A stretch of DNA of 64,000 bases, from positions 1-64,000 of the forward strand of contig NZ_JACZZA010000014.1 of assembly GCF_014863405.1 (NCBI RefSeq), read 5' to 3'. Within the stretch, counting starts at the first letter, position 1; every line of letters begins with the position of its first letter. Under the pieces are notes generated by a model that was given only the letters and a program-made list of their open reading frames with translations, did not search any database and was not told the DNA's origin. Positions 27,922 to 37,532 of the stretch are shown piece by piece. The stretch comes from Dyella acidiphila (GTDB lineage Bacteria; Pseudomonadota; Gammaproteobacteria; Xanthomonadales; Rhodanobacteraceae). The position numbers and the translations under genes are program-made.

Positions 27922-28176
27922 TCAGGCGCGCTTGAACATGCGCACCACGAACAGCAGGATCACCGCGCCGATCGTGGCGGTGATGATCGAGGCGATCCAG
28001 CCCGCGCCCAGGCTGATGCCCAGCACGCCCGCCAGCCATCCGCCCACGAAGGCGCCCACGATACCCACCAGGATATCCACCAGCAGGCCGAAGCCGCTGC
28101 CCTTGACGAATTGACCGGCCAGCCAGCCGGCGACGGCGCCGATGATCAGCCAGGCGATGATGCCGTGAGTTGCCAT
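27922..28176 (-). CDS. GlsB/YeaQ/YmgE stress-response membrane protein
   Basis: An 84-residue protein, the usual length for this transglycosylase-associated family. Three hydrophobic helices carry glycine-rich motifs: IAWLIIGAVAGWLAGQFVKG, DILVGIVGAFVGGWLAGVLG and IASIITATIGAVILLFVVRM. The family is induced in stationary phase and stress; its molecular role is unknown. It is a single gene with a terminator downstream, and a separate terminated RNA lies immediately upstream on the same strand. Confidence 0.92.
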   Translation of the reverse strand: MATHGIIAWLIIGAVAGWLAGQFVKGSGFGLLVDILVGIVGAFVGGWLAGVLGISLGAGWIASIITATIGAVILLFVVRMFKRA

Positions 28177-28217
28177 GCACGTTGCTCCGCAAAATTGGAA
28201 GAAAGGAAACTGCGCTC

Positions 28218-28260
28218 AAAAAAAGGCCAGGCATGACTGCTTGGAAAGCCATGCCTGGCA
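28218..28260 (-). terminator. Rho-independent terminator of the candidate small RNA
   Basis: On the minus strand TGCCAGGCATG pairs with CATGCCTGGC across about 20 nt and is followed by CTTTTTTTG. It lies upstream of the GlsB-like gene, so it must end a separate transcript. Confidence 0.85.
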
Positions 28261-28434
28261 TACCCCACACTTGCAACGGACATACCCGGTAGCGGCGGAC
28301 CCAAGGGGGAGGAGGAATCCTGCAGCCGCCAGGCGTTATCACCGCAGGCTCACGTAACCTGTGGGCACTGGTTGCACGGATATCGCCACGCCATAGCCCT
28401 GCCCAGTGGCGATAGTGTGTGCGCAGGTATCGAG
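28218..28434 (-). ncRNA. Candidate structured small RNA with intrinsic terminator
   Basis: Read on the minus strand, an AUACC...CACACU segment near 28430 can pair with AGUGUGGGGUAU near 28261, closing about 170 nt. Inside are a 9-bp hairpin (TATCGCCAC/GTGGCGATA, 28381-28414), possible UGCAAC/GUUGCA and GGCGG/CCGCC pairings, and a pyrimidine tract UUCCUCCUCCCCCUU complementary to Shine-Dalgarno sequences. A strong terminator follows at 28218-28260. Size and closed architecture recall 6S RNA, but I could not match its conserved bases. A leader of the GlsB gene is less likely because the terminator precedes that gene. Confidence 0.45.
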
Positions 28435-28599
28435 GCGGCGAATCAGAGGATTCCGAAACTGCGTGCCTGCCTATCGGGGCGGCCCCGGGGTTCGCCGGCT
28501 GGACCAATGGCGGCCGAAAGCGCAGGCTAGGCGCCGCAGTGAGGGTTATCGGGTGCGTCGCCTCTGCCGGCGCCGAAGCCCCAAGGTGCCATCGACGAT

Positions 28600-28947
28600 A
28601 TGACCGAGCCGGAACAGCGCTGGCGTCCGATCCGATTGATGCCGGCGTTCAAATTTGCGATCAGCCGTGCTGCCGAAACCAGCTGTGTCCAGGCGGAAAA
28701 CATGCGCCTGGCACTGGACCGGCCCGAGCTGATCAACCACATCGAACTGGCGCGCCTGCGGCTGGTGTATCAGGACACGGCGCGCTACGCCCAGATGTGC
28801 CGCGAACAGCTGTCGCGTTGGCGCGGCGAATGCGTATCGCCCGAGCAGCACGCACTGCTCGATCAGCTCGAACAGCTGGTCGAGCAGTGGATTGCGGATA
28901 CCAGGGCGATTCTCGACGCGGCGAATGCGCTGCTGGCGAATGCCTGA
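28600..28947 (+). CDS. Helical hypothetical protein
   Basis: A 115-residue soluble, mostly helical protein that I do not recognise. The N-terminal FKFAISRAAETSCVQAENMR is followed by helices rich in Arg, Gln and Glu (LARLRLVYQDTARYAQMCRE, LDQLEQLVEQWIADTRAILD). There is no signal peptide or membrane segment. The ribosome binding site is weak (GACGAT). It ends 12 bp before the convergent diguanylate cyclase stop. Its regular amino-acid composition supports it as a real gene. Confidence 0.65.
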   Translation: MTEPEQRWRPIRLMPAFKFAISRAAETSCVQAENMRLALDRPELINHIELARLRLVYQDTARYAQMCREQLSRWRGECVSPEQHALLDQLEQLVEQWIADTRAILDAANALLANA

Positions 28948-28959
28948 GGGAATGGTGGG

Positions 28960-30492
28960 CTAGGAACGCGATCGCTGGCTATCGGCAAGGCTGTGTTTGC
29001 CCGGCTCGCGCGCGGCCATGTCCGCTGCAAACCAGCGTACGCAATTGCGCCCGGCACGTTTTGCCGCGTACAGCGCCGCATCGGCAGCATCCAGCAAGGG
29101 CTCGATCTTCACGTAGTGCCCTTCGGCGGATGCAGCGATGCCCGCGCTGGCCGTGACCATCCGGTTGGTGCCGCGGCCGTGCGGGATCTGCAGGGCTTCG
29201 ACGCTCAGCCGCAGTCGCTGCAGAATATGTTCGGCGGCAGCGTGATCGTAGCCGCTGAGCAGCACCGCGAATTCTTCGCCACCGTAACGGGCTACGGTTA
29301 CGCCCTGGTACAAGCCGGCTTCGTTTTTCAGGGCGCCGCTTACGGCCGCCAGGCAATCGTTGCCGGCCAGGTGGCCGTAGGTATCGTTGTAGGCCTTGAA
29401 GTTGTCGATATCCATCATGGCGATGGTCAGCGTTGTCTGCGTGGCCATGGCGCTGGCCCAGTCGCGCTTGAGTATCCGGTAAAAGCCGCGGCGATTGATC
29501 AAGCCGGTCAGATCGTCGTGAATGGCGGTTTGCTGCAAGTGGCGATGCATGCCGCGCAATTCGTCTTCCAGCGCGAGATGGTGCCCCACCACCAGCGCGA
29601 CACGCACGGCATAGGAGATCATGCCGAGAATCAGCGCGCCGATGGCCACCACCGCGTTATGCCCCAGATAGCCCAGTGCGAGCAGGCACAAGGCCGCGCT
29701 CAGGATAAAGGGCGTAATGCTGCCGGCGATCACGCGTACCCTGGGCTTGGGGCGGTAGCCGCGAAACCACACGGTGCGACGGAAGCTCAGCAATACGCCA
29801 AGCACCACAAAGGGCAGATCCAGGAAAATCTCCGGCACATAGGATTCGCTGGATAAAATAAAGCGGTTGTGGACGGCGGGAAAAATCATCTCCGCCCAGG
29901 AGAACATCAGCAGCACAAAATAAAAGCGCCGCTCGTCCGCACGCTTGGTGATTATAAAACGCAGCGTGACGAAGCTTGCGACGAACAGCGCCATCGCATC
30001 GAACATCCACATGATGAAGCGGGCGGCAGCCGGATCCGTCGAGCTTTCGCCGATCACCCTGCGCAGCAGCAGGTAGAACAGCACGGCGATCACACAGGCC
30101 AGGGCGGCGTCGATCGCGCCGCTCCAGCGCTGCAGCGGGCCGATCGGACTATACGTTGCCGCCAGCGTGAGGATCAGGCTGTTGAGGCAGAAATAAAAAG
30201 TGGGATCGAAGGCGACCAGGGTGCCCAGCGGATTCTTCAATGAATCGATCAGCAGCAGCACAAAGGCTGCGGTCTGCACCACCAGCGCCAGCAGCAGGCA
30301 CGCCCAGGCAGGACGGTTGTGCTTCACGCTGAAATGCAGTCGCCGCCAGCACAGAAACAGCGTGAACAGCAGGGTGGCCAGCACCAGCGCATAGCTCCAC
30401 GACAGCACCCGGGCCGGTTCCACGACGAGCACGACCAGATGCGCGGCCACTAGGGGAACGTAGACCTTCGGTGCCCAGCTCTGGATCTTCAT
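28960..30492 (-). CDS. Membrane diguanylate cyclase (GGDEF) without an I-site
   Basis: A 510-residue protein. Residues 1 to about 310 hold roughly ten hydrophobic helices forming an integral membrane sensor. The C-terminal GGDEF domain begins HDDLTGLINRRGFYRI, continues MMDIDNFKAYNDTYGHLAGN and has the active site ARYGGEEFAVLL. The segment before it reads LYQGVTV, so the RxxD product-inhibition site is absent, unlike the cyclase at 1642-3393. It should make cyclic di-GMP. It is a single gene. The membrane sensor resembles no family I can name with confidence. Confidence 0.87.
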   Translation of the reverse strand: MKIQSWAPKVYVPLVAAHLVVLVVEPARVLSWSYALVLATLLFTLFLCWRRLHFSVKHNRPAWACLLLALVVQTAAFVLLLIDSLKNPLGTLVAFDPTFYFCLNSLILTLAATYSPIGPLQRWSGAIDAALACVIAVLFYLLLRRVIGESSTDPAAARFIMWMFDAMALFVASFVTLRFIITKRADERRFYFVLLMFSWAEMIFPAVHNRFILSSESYVPEIFLDLPFVVLGVLLSFRRTVWFRGYRPKPRVRVIAGSITPFILSAALCLLALGYLGHNAVVAIGALILGMISYAVRVALVVGHHLALEDELRGMHRHLQQTAIHDDLTGLINRRGFYRILKRDWASAMATQTTLTIAMMDIDNFKAYNDTYGHLAGNDCLAAVSGALKNEAGLYQGVTVARYGGEEFAVLLSGYDHAAAEHILQRLRLSVEALQIPHGRGTNRMVTASAGIAASAEGHYVKIEPLLDAADAALYAAKRAGRNCVRWFAADMAAREPGKHSLADSQRSRS

Positions 30493-30653
30493 ATCCCGTG
30501 GCAGCGGCTAGTTGAGTGAGTGCACAGCTGGATCTGCTCGGCCACGCCAGGCCCGATGCATGCAACGTTTCGGTACCCATCCTCCGGCTCTCATGTGCGG
30601 CTGGCAAGCCTTTTGCCTGGTTTTCCATGACTTGATTGGCACTGGGGGAAAGC

Positions 30654-30965
30654 ATGCGCAGCTTGGTAGGCCTTTATCTGGCCTTGTTCCTGGGTTTTTC
30701 CGGCATGGCGGCCGCGCAGCAGGTGCAGCCGTACACACCTTCTGCACCGACGCCGAGCGTCACAAATGGCTCCACCCAGCTGATCGAGCAGGGCAGCTAC
30801 GTGAACCGGGATGGCGTAGTCGTCCATTCCCCGGCGCATACGGTTTCCGGCGCGGTGCCGGCGGGCGCCTCGGCCCAGTGCCGGGATGGCAGCTACAGCT
30901 TCAGCCTGCATCACAGCGGTACCTGTTCGCACCATGGCGGCGTGCAGCGCTGGCTGGGCGGCTGA
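30654..30965 (+). CDS. Secreted DUF3761 protein
   Basis: A 103-residue exported protein. A signal peptide (LVGLYLALFLGFSGMAAAQ) is followed by a linker and the DUF3761 pattern: YVNRDGVVVHSPAHT, two cysteines in AQCRDGSYSFSLHHSGTCSH and HHGGVQRWL. The domain is common in small exported proteins and its function is unknown. The start at 30654 follows GGGGAAAG. It is upstream of, and separate from, the aldo/keto reductase gene. Confidence 0.82.
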   Translation: MRSLVGLYLALFLGFSGMAAAQQVQPYTPSAPTPSVTNGSTQLIEQGSYVNRDGVVVHSPAHTVSGAVPAGASAQCRDGSYSFSLHHSGTCSHHGGVQRWLGG

Positions 30966-31001
30966 GGCTTCTACCCGGGTTTGCCATAGAGTTCGCAATG
31001 A

Positions 31002-32039
<1,038 letters not shown>

Positions 32040-32064
32040 CGGCGGTCGGCGCCCTGGCGAGTAT

Positions 32065-32796
32065 TCAGGCCAAATGCTCAGTCAGCAGGGTGTTGTGCGC
32101 AACGAACAATCTGTCTATCAGATCGGCGGAGGGATGGGTGGGGGAATCCGGCTCTCCGTCGTCAGAGGGGCCGCGGAAGATATTCTCGGGCCAATCGCAA
32201 ATGGCGACAAACGCTTCGTCTAGCCAGGTGTTGAAGGCGACGACGTTATTGAGCGGCTGGAGTCCGGCGATATTGACGTTTATGTTTGTCAGGATATTCG
32301 ATAGATCGGCAACAATATTCGTTCTTGATTGATTGAGGCATCGGTTAATCAGGTTGTTCGCAATCACCATGTGCCCGACGAAGTGCTTGTAGGTTCCGGC
32401 GGCGGGACCATCTCCGAAGTGGTCGACCGCGGCCTTCACCGCGGCGGGTATGCTTGCCCGCTGATAGACAATGTGTTGAATGACTTCGTGGGCAAAGGGT
32501 ACGGGCGCAATGGGGTGTCCGAGATCGTTTGCGGTATACCCGATAGTTAGCGCTTGTATGACTGCGCCGTTATCGAGATGACTCGAGCCGTACGAATCGG
32601 CCTTTGCCTGCAACTGAGTCAACCGTTCTGCCTGCGCGCTCTGGTTTGCAAGCGCCTGCATTTTCAACTGAACGGCAGCCTGGTCCCGGTTGTCCGGAAA
32701 GGGGAGGCGGGATTCCTGGCCGGCTTTTGCCTGGGAAACTCCGTCAGCGGACGATCGATTGCTGCGCTCCTGCATCGGATCTGCGGCCGTTTTCAT
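32065..32796 (-). CDS. Orphan protein with DNRPEAxxQ-type N-terminus
   Basis: A 243-residue soluble protein without a signal peptide. Residues about 33-70 read FPDNRDQAAVQLKMQALANQ, then SAQAERLTQLQAKAD. This closely follows a pattern I know as DNRPEAxAQRKLQxxANxSxQxxQLxxLQxMA, found at the N-terminus of proteins associated with extracellular contractile injection systems, DUF4157 metalloproteases and polymorphic toxins. The C-terminal 150 residues (AHEVIQHIVYQRASIPAAVK, GDGPAAGTYKHFVGHMVIAN) match nothing I recognise. AHEVIQH is not a canonical HExxH. No injection-system genes lie in this window. Function is unknown. Confidence 0.7.
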   Translation of the reverse strand: MKTAADPMQERSNRSSADGVSQAKAGQESRLPFPDNRDQAAVQLKMQALANQSAQAERLTQLQAKADSYGSSHLDNGAVIQALTIGYTANDLGHPIAPVPFAHEVIQHIVYQRASIPAAVKAAVDHFGDGPAAGTYKHFVGHMVIANNLINRCLNQSRTNIVADLSNILTNINVNIAGLQPLNNVVAFNTWLDEAFVAICDWPENIFRGPSDDGEPDSPTHPSADLIDRLFVAHNTLLTEHLA

Positions 32797-33169
32797 CGCA
32801 AGTAACCCTGGAAGCCCTGGTTTCGGGTCGGGCGGACGTTACGCCGATTGATGGTCGCCTTCAATCGCAGCCTGGGGGCGCATGGGGCGGGGCGGTGATG
32901 CCGCATAGCTCGGAGTGGCCACGCTATTGAATGCCGCCACCCAGGAACGTTACTGCCAGCGCCATCTCTTGCAGGCTGCACGCTCACTTGCGGCATTTGT
33001 TACTGCGCCGTGAGTAATGTGTATGCGATTGCTTTGGCGGATGGTCGAAGCGTTCTTTCGTGTCCTGTGATCGCGTGGATTTTGTGATGCTTGATACTGA
33101 TTGAGCATCTGCTGTTGATCCATGATGCAAGCCGGCCAATCTCATAGCTCGGACCTGGACGGTGCGCAT
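32797..33169. other. Intergenic region, nothing recognised
   Basis: About 370 bp between divergent genes. It should contain their promoters. I see no supported ORF, terminator or recognisable RNA. Confidence 0.4.
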
Positions 33170-33709
33170 ATGAGTATTTACAGGTGGCGTGGCATGGCGC
33201 TTGTTTTGATGTGGCCCGCTTGGGCAATGGCGCAGTCGTCTTCTCAAGCGGATGTGCCCGTCGCCGGGAGCCAGCGGGATGCATTGCATATAGCTGGCTC
33301 GATTTATCCCACCGTGGTGGCGCCGTCCCGCCTGCCGCTGCCTGCACCGTCTACCGCAGCGCCGGCACGTTCTGCCGAAGCGGAAGAAGAAATCACTTCC
33401 GTATGCCTGGCCTCCGCCAGCGATGCCGATCAGTGCGAAGCGCGCATGGATGCAGCCTCCGGCCAGGCGCAGCACATGGCGTATTGCGATGTCGACGATG
33501 TGGGGTTTGCACAATGTCTCAGCCGCTATAGCCGCGCGCTGGTTCGTCATCCGGCAGCGTCCAGGCGCTCATTGCAGGTGGCGGTACTTAATAGTCAGGG
33601 ACAGCGCGAAATGCTGACCGTGCTCGCTACCGCAGCGGCAAGCAATGAGCAGATCAGTGCGGCGATACGCAAAGGACGTCCCGATGTCGCCATCGTGGCG
33701 ATGCCCTGA
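33170..33709 (+). CDS. Exported hypothetical protein
   Basis: A protein of about 179 residues with a signal peptide (MALVLMWPAWAMAQ) if the ATG at 33170 is used; an earlier in-frame ATG at 33122 would add a polar stretch. The mature part has a Pro/Ala-rich linker (SRLPLPAPSTAAPARSAEAE) and a region with four cysteines (VCLASASDADQCEARMDAA, YCDVDDVGFAQCLSRYSRAL). I recognise no family. The ribosome binding site is poor. It is a single gene. Confidence 0.6.
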   Translation: MSIYRWRGMALVLMWPAWAMAQSSSQADVPVAGSQRDALHIAGSIYPTVVAPSRLPLPAPSTAAPARSAEAEEEITSVCLASASDADQCEARMDAASGQAQHMAYCDVDDVGFAQCLSRYSRALVRHPAASRRSLQVAVLNSQGQREMLTVLATAAASNEQISAAIRKGRPDVAIVAMP

Positions 33710-34001
33710 AGCGAAAATTTTCCGCGCGATAACATCGCTCTTCCCTAGCTCTCTCATGGATGGCTTGTCCTTGGCGGCCTAGGCTGGCCTGACGGGACAG
33801 GTTGTCTCATGACAGTGCCGAGGGACTGCTGCTCGATGGGCGCGTTCTTGCGCAAGATCCGGCCGTATTGCCCTGGCCTGCCACGGTAAAACGTTGATAG
33901 GGAAAGGAGCTTGCGAACTTCACTTGCGTTTCACGGCCGAACCCGGATTGTCACCGCATTTATTCCAAGCGTCATGAATCCACTTGGGGAGCTGGAAGAC
34001 G

Positions 34002-35591
34002 ATGCAGGAACTTGCGAGGGCATGGGCGAAGAACGGATGGAAGCACATTGCCGTCGCCTTGGCTTATGCGGCAGGCCTCTGGCTGTTTCGCCAACTTGTC
34101 ATCCCTCACTACGTGCTGATGACAGGCATGCGCGTACTGGCGCTGACGCTGGTGCCGTATCGCTATTGGCCGGCGCTGATGGTCGGCGAAGAATTCGCGC
34201 TGGTGCCGATGACCATCGCGTGCTGGGCGCAACTGGGGCCGGTGTGGAGCTTGCTCAATCTGCTGCCTGCCACCGCATTCAGCGCCCCCATCGTGTATGC
34301 CGCCCGGCAGCGCGGTCCATTGGTGGGGCGTACCGGCCATGTCCACGTCGGGGTGCTGCTGGTAGTCGCGCTCGGTGTGGCGGCGGTCTGCACCGGTTAC
34401 AACATGCTGATGGTGTCCACTGCCACGCTGCCGGCGAACTATCCGACACTGCATTACGACCAGCTGGCCTCTGAGTGGCTGCTGGGCAACTTCCTCGGCA
34501 TCCTGACGCTGGTGCCGCTTGCCTTGGCCATGCACCAGGTCTGGAAACAGCATGGATGGAAGGGATGGTGGCAGCAGGCCGGCGAAAACCGCATCGTTTT
34601 CGAAAGCGCCTGCCTGACGATGCCGATGCTGGCGGTGTTGCTGTGGATTGGTTTCACGTTGCCGCATGTACGCGGTATCGCCCAGGTTTGCATGTTCCTT
34701 CCGGTGGTGTGGCTGGCTTTGCGCCACGGCTGGCAGGGTGCGGCCATCGGCGGCACCCTCGGCAGCCTGGCGGTAGTGGTGTTGATGCCGGAGAAATTCG
34801 ACCACGGCACCTTGCAAGCCGAAGTGATCGTGGCCTTCGCCATCAGCACGATGTTGCTGGTAGGCGCCCGCATTGGCGTGCTCAGTCAGCGTTCGGAGAA
34901 AGAACAGGCCGACCTGCGCCTGGCGCTCGAACTTGCCCGCAGCAATTTCCATATGGGCGAGCTGCAGATGCGGGCCACGTCCTATGCGCTGGATCAGATC
35001 CGGGAAAGCGTGCGCGGCGGCTACGCCGTCATGCTGGGCCGCCTGCGCCATTTGCAGCCTGCAGTGGATGACGTGAGCTATCGGCGGGTGGCATCGTCAG
35101 CGCAGGATCAAATTCTGCGGCTGGCAGACAGCCTCCATCCGCTTTCTTGGCGCGAGCGCGGCTTGCCAGCAGCCCTGCGCGAAGGGCCGATGGCGCGGAC
35201 GCTCAGAGAGGCCGGCGTGCGCTACGAGTGCGACCTGCACGGGCCGGTCAGCGAGTTGTCGGCCATGCTGCATTTGGTCATCTACCGGACCATTTGCGAA
35301 TCCGTCGCCGAAGGGTGCAGCCGCGAGGATGTCAGTGCGGTGCGCGTGCGCGTGCGCAGCCGGCGCATGGCCGATCGCCTGGTGGTAGCCACCCAGGTCC
35401 GGTTTTCCCGTGGGCAGGCGCTGGATGCGGGCGAAGTGCGCTGGGATGAGCTGACGCCGCGCCTCACGCGATCCAGCAGCGGCCTGGGCATGAAGGCATT
35501 GCGGGACCGGGCCGCCAGCTTCGAGGGCAGGGTTCGCATGCGCGAGCGGCCTGACGGCCGAAGCATCAGTTGCCTGATGCTGGATCCGTAA
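34002..35591 (+). CDS. MASE1 membrane protein with degenerate histidine-kinase half
   Basis: A 529-residue protein. Residues 1 to about 300 form a MASE1-type sensor of about eight helices. A coiled region (SEKEQADLRLALELARSNFH) leads to a HisKA_3/NarX-like segment (QILRLADSLHPLSWRERGLP). The usual phospho-acceptor histidine is not evident. The N-box position reads IYRTICESVAEG without the expected asparagine. The G-box GLGMKALRDRAASFEG remains. It may therefore be a signalling or scaffold protein and not an active kinase. The start has GGAAG about 7 bp upstream. No response regulator is adjacent. Confidence 0.75.
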   Translation: MQELARAWAKNGWKHIAVALAYAAGLWLFRQLVIPHYVLMTGMRVLALTLVPYRYWPALMVGEEFALVPMTIACWAQLGPVWSLLNLLPATAFSAPIVYAARQRGPLVGRTGHVHVGVLLVVALGVAAVCTGYNMLMVSTATLPANYPTLHYDQLASEWLLGNFLGILTLVPLALAMHQVWKQHGWKGWWQQAGENRIVFESACLTMPMLAVLLWIGFTLPHVRGIAQVCMFLPVVWLALRHGWQGAAIGGTLGSLAVVVLMPEKFDHGTLQAEVIVAFAISTMLLVGARIGVLSQRSEKEQADLRLALELARSNFHMGELQMRATSYALDQIRESVRGGYAVMLGRLRHLQPAVDDVSYRRVASSAQDQILRLADSLHPLSWRERGLPAALREGPMARTLREAGVRYECDLHGPVSELSAMLHLVIYRTICESVAEGCSREDVSAVRVRVRSRRMADRLVVATQVRFSRGQALDAGEVRWDELTPRLTRSSSGLGMKALRDRAASFEGRVRMRERPDGRSISCLMLDP

Positions 35592-35596
35592 AACAG

Positions 35597-35620
35597 AAGG
35601 CCCGGCAGATGCCGGGCCTT
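35597..35620 (+). terminator. Hairpin terminator between convergent genes
   Basis: AAGGCCCGGC/GCCGGGCCTT with an AGAT loop lies 5 bp after the MASE1 stop and close to the convergent stop at 35644. It can act in both directions. Confidence 0.8.
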
Positions 35621-35643
35621 CCTGCTTCTACGGTCCGTATTAC

Positions 35644-36102
35644 TCAGGCGCCATGCGTGCTGCAGGTGACGGCATCGCACACGTCCGTGGTAACGGCCGG
35701 TGTCGCTTGCAGTTGGGTCGAGCCATCGGACATCGGCGTGGCGGTGATGGTGGTGCTGCTGTCGCGGTAAACCGGCGTGGGTGCAGCGGCCGGCGTTGCC
35801 GCGTCGCTACCGGCAGCCGGTTGCTGCGGGGTGGCGACCCGGGCCGCATTGCCCATCGGCAGCACGATGAATTCACCGCCGACGGTGCCCACCGCGCCCA
35901 GCACGGTTCCATCCAGGGCATTCACCTGGATATAGCGCACGCCTCCTTGCGTAAACGAATAGACGTGATAGTGCGGAGAACGGCTGAGGTCGGTCGTGTT
36001 CGGCCATGCCTGGCCCAGGCCGGCGGCGGGCGTACCCGCCCACGCAGCTCCGGAAAGACCAAGCACAAGACCCACTGCCAGCACTGCGCGTGACATCTTC
36101 AT
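35644..36102 (-). CDS. Exported hypothetical protein
   Basis: A 152-residue exported protein. A signal peptide (AVLAVGLVLGLSGAAWAG) is followed by a compact domain (AWPNTTDLSRSPHYHVYSFT, GGVRYIQVNALDGTVLGAVG, GGEFIVLPMG) that I recall from unnamed xanthomonad and burkholderial proteins. A Pro/Ala linker and a C-terminal CDAVTCSTHGA with two cysteines complete it. The function is unknown. It is a single gene, convergent with the MASE1 gene. Confidence 0.72.
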   Translation of the reverse strand: MKMSRAVLAVGLVLGLSGAAWAGTPAAGLGQAWPNTTDLSRSPHYHVYSFTQGGVRYIQVNALDGTVLGAVGTVGGEFIVLPMGNAARVATPQQPAAGSDAATPAAAPTPVYRDSSTTITATPMSDGSTQLQATPAVTTDVCDAVTCSTHGA

Positions 36103-36387
36103 ATCAAAATCCCCTTTTCATAGATGGTGGATGCCCGCTCCGAATAAGCGAGCAATCTAGCATTGCGGCTCGCTAAAAATTGGTGAGTGCATTGCCGAGA
36201 TTCAGCACGGCAGGGGCTCCGTGACGGCTGCGTGAAGATATTGGCGTATACAGTCACCATGGAAGCAGGTGCGGTTCTAGCGCTTCAAGCCGGCCTTTTT
36301 TGCGTGGCAACAAAGGATGGCAGCCGTGATGCTAGCTTCCGCTCCGGAACCAAAGCGGCTAAATCCGCTCAATTGCGGGAGATACGT

Positions 36388-36762
36388 ATGCTGATTCCGA
36401 TTTTGAGTGTGCGGGACGTGACGGAAGCGATCGGCTTCTACACCGGCGTACTGGATTTTCGGGTTGCATTCGCGTGGCCTGAGCAGCGTTCCATCTATGC
36501 CGGTCTTGTGCGCGGCGAGGACGAACTGCACCTGGCTCTTGCTGCGGAGCATGGTCGCCATGGGCACGGCTCGGCGGTGGTGCTTTGCGACGACGTGGAT
36601 GCGTTATTTGCTTCGTTCAAGGCGAAAGGTCTTGCGTTGCCCTCGCGCGCCGGATCACCTGTGCACGAAGCGCCGTTGGATCAAAGCTGGGGCACGCGGG
36701 AGGTATATATCGACGACCCAAGCGGCAATACGCTTGTGTTCCAGCAACGCCGGCAGCTCTGA
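36388..36762 (+). CDS. VOC-family (glyoxalase/bleomycin-resistance fold) protein
   Basis: A 124-residue protein of the vicinal oxygen chelate fold. It begins LIPILSVRDVTEAIGFYTGV and ends REVYIDDPSGNTLVFQQR, the typical opening and closing motifs. It resembles bleomycin-resistance-like proteins, but ligand and metal use cannot be assigned. The ATG at 36388 has GGGAG about 5 bp upstream; the longer ORF is not supported. A glutathione transferase gene follows after 125 bp. Confidence 0.82.
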   Translation: MLIPILSVRDVTEAIGFYTGVLDFRVAFAWPEQRSIYAGLVRGEDELHLALAAEHGRHGHGSAVVLCDDVDALFASFKAKGLALPSRAGSPVHEAPLDQSWGTREVYIDDPSGNTLVFQQRRQL

Positions 36763-36887
36763 GCAACGCGGTTGCGCGTCCGCTTTTGAGCCAGCGCGAG
36801 TTACCTCAACGATGTCGATTTGCTCCATGTTCGTTCGTCTTTCCAAGGCAAGGTCGTTAAGGCCGAATCAACCAAGGAGTTCGAGCG

Positions 36888-37532
36888 ATGATTACCGTCT
36901 ACGGTGAAGGAAGAGGCTTCCGGGTGATCTGGCTGCTGGAGGAGATGGGGCTTGCCTATCGCCTGCGGCCGGTGAATCTCCTGGACGGCGTCGAGAACGA
37001 CACCGAATTCCTCGCCATCAATCCCGCCGGTTTCATTCCCGCGATTCAAGACGGCGAAGTGACGATGGTTGAGTCGATTGCGATCATGGAATATCTGATG
37101 GCGCGCCATGGGCCGACGCCGCTCGCGCCGGATCCGCACGATGCCAGCTTCCCGGCCTATCAGCAGTTTCTCCACCTGGGTGAGGCCGGTCTTGCTGCAT
37201 CCATCTACTTCGTCGTCGGTGCACGCAACTTTGCGCCGAAGTCCGAAGCGAAGAACTGGAGTGCAGGCCAGGCATTGAGCGTCTTCGAAAGCCGGTTGAC
37301 GCTGGTGACGCGGCAGCTCGCGCGAACGCCGTATCTTGCCGGCGAGGTGTTTACGGCCGCTGATATTTCGGTGACTTATGCCTTGGAACTGGCCCAGAAA
37401 GGCGCAGGCGTCACGCTCGGTGAAGCAGAGCAGTCCTATATGGCCCGCATGCAGGCGCGCGAAGGCTACATGCGCGCCATGGATGCATGCCCATCCAGGA
37501 AGGCATGGCTCGCGAAAACGCCTACCCAATGA
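36888..37532 (+). CDS. Glutathione S-transferase family protein
   Basis: A 214-residue two-domain GST. The thioredoxin-like N-terminal domain holds the cis-proline region NPAGFIPAIQDGEVTMVESI with the glutathione gamma-glutamyl site (E-S). The helical C-terminal domain contains FTAADISVTYALELAQ with the family N-capping box. The catalytic residue near RGFRVIWLLEE is not a clear Ser or Cys. AAGGAG precedes the ATG by 8 bp. It may detoxify electrophiles; the substrate is unknown. Confidence 0.9.
   Translation: MITVYGEGRGFRVIWLLEEMGLAYRLRPVNLLDGVENDTEFLAINPAGFIPAIQDGEVTMVESIAIMEYLMARHGPTPLAPDPHDASFPAYQQFLHLGEAGLAASIYFVVGARNFAPKSEAKNWSAGQALSVFESRLTLVTRQLARTPYLAGEVFTAADISVTYALELAQKGAGVTLGEAEQSYMARMQAREGYMRAMDACPSRKAWLAKTPTQ

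Noticed and set aside
28218-28600. Cobalamin or other riboswitch upstream of the GlsB-like gene
   Set aside because: No B12-box or other riboswitch core could be aligned, and the terminator comes before the gene as an end of a separate transcript.
28261-28600. RNase P RNA or tmRNA
   Set aside because: The conserved GAGGAAAGTCC and tmRNA resume/acceptor motifs are absent on both strands.
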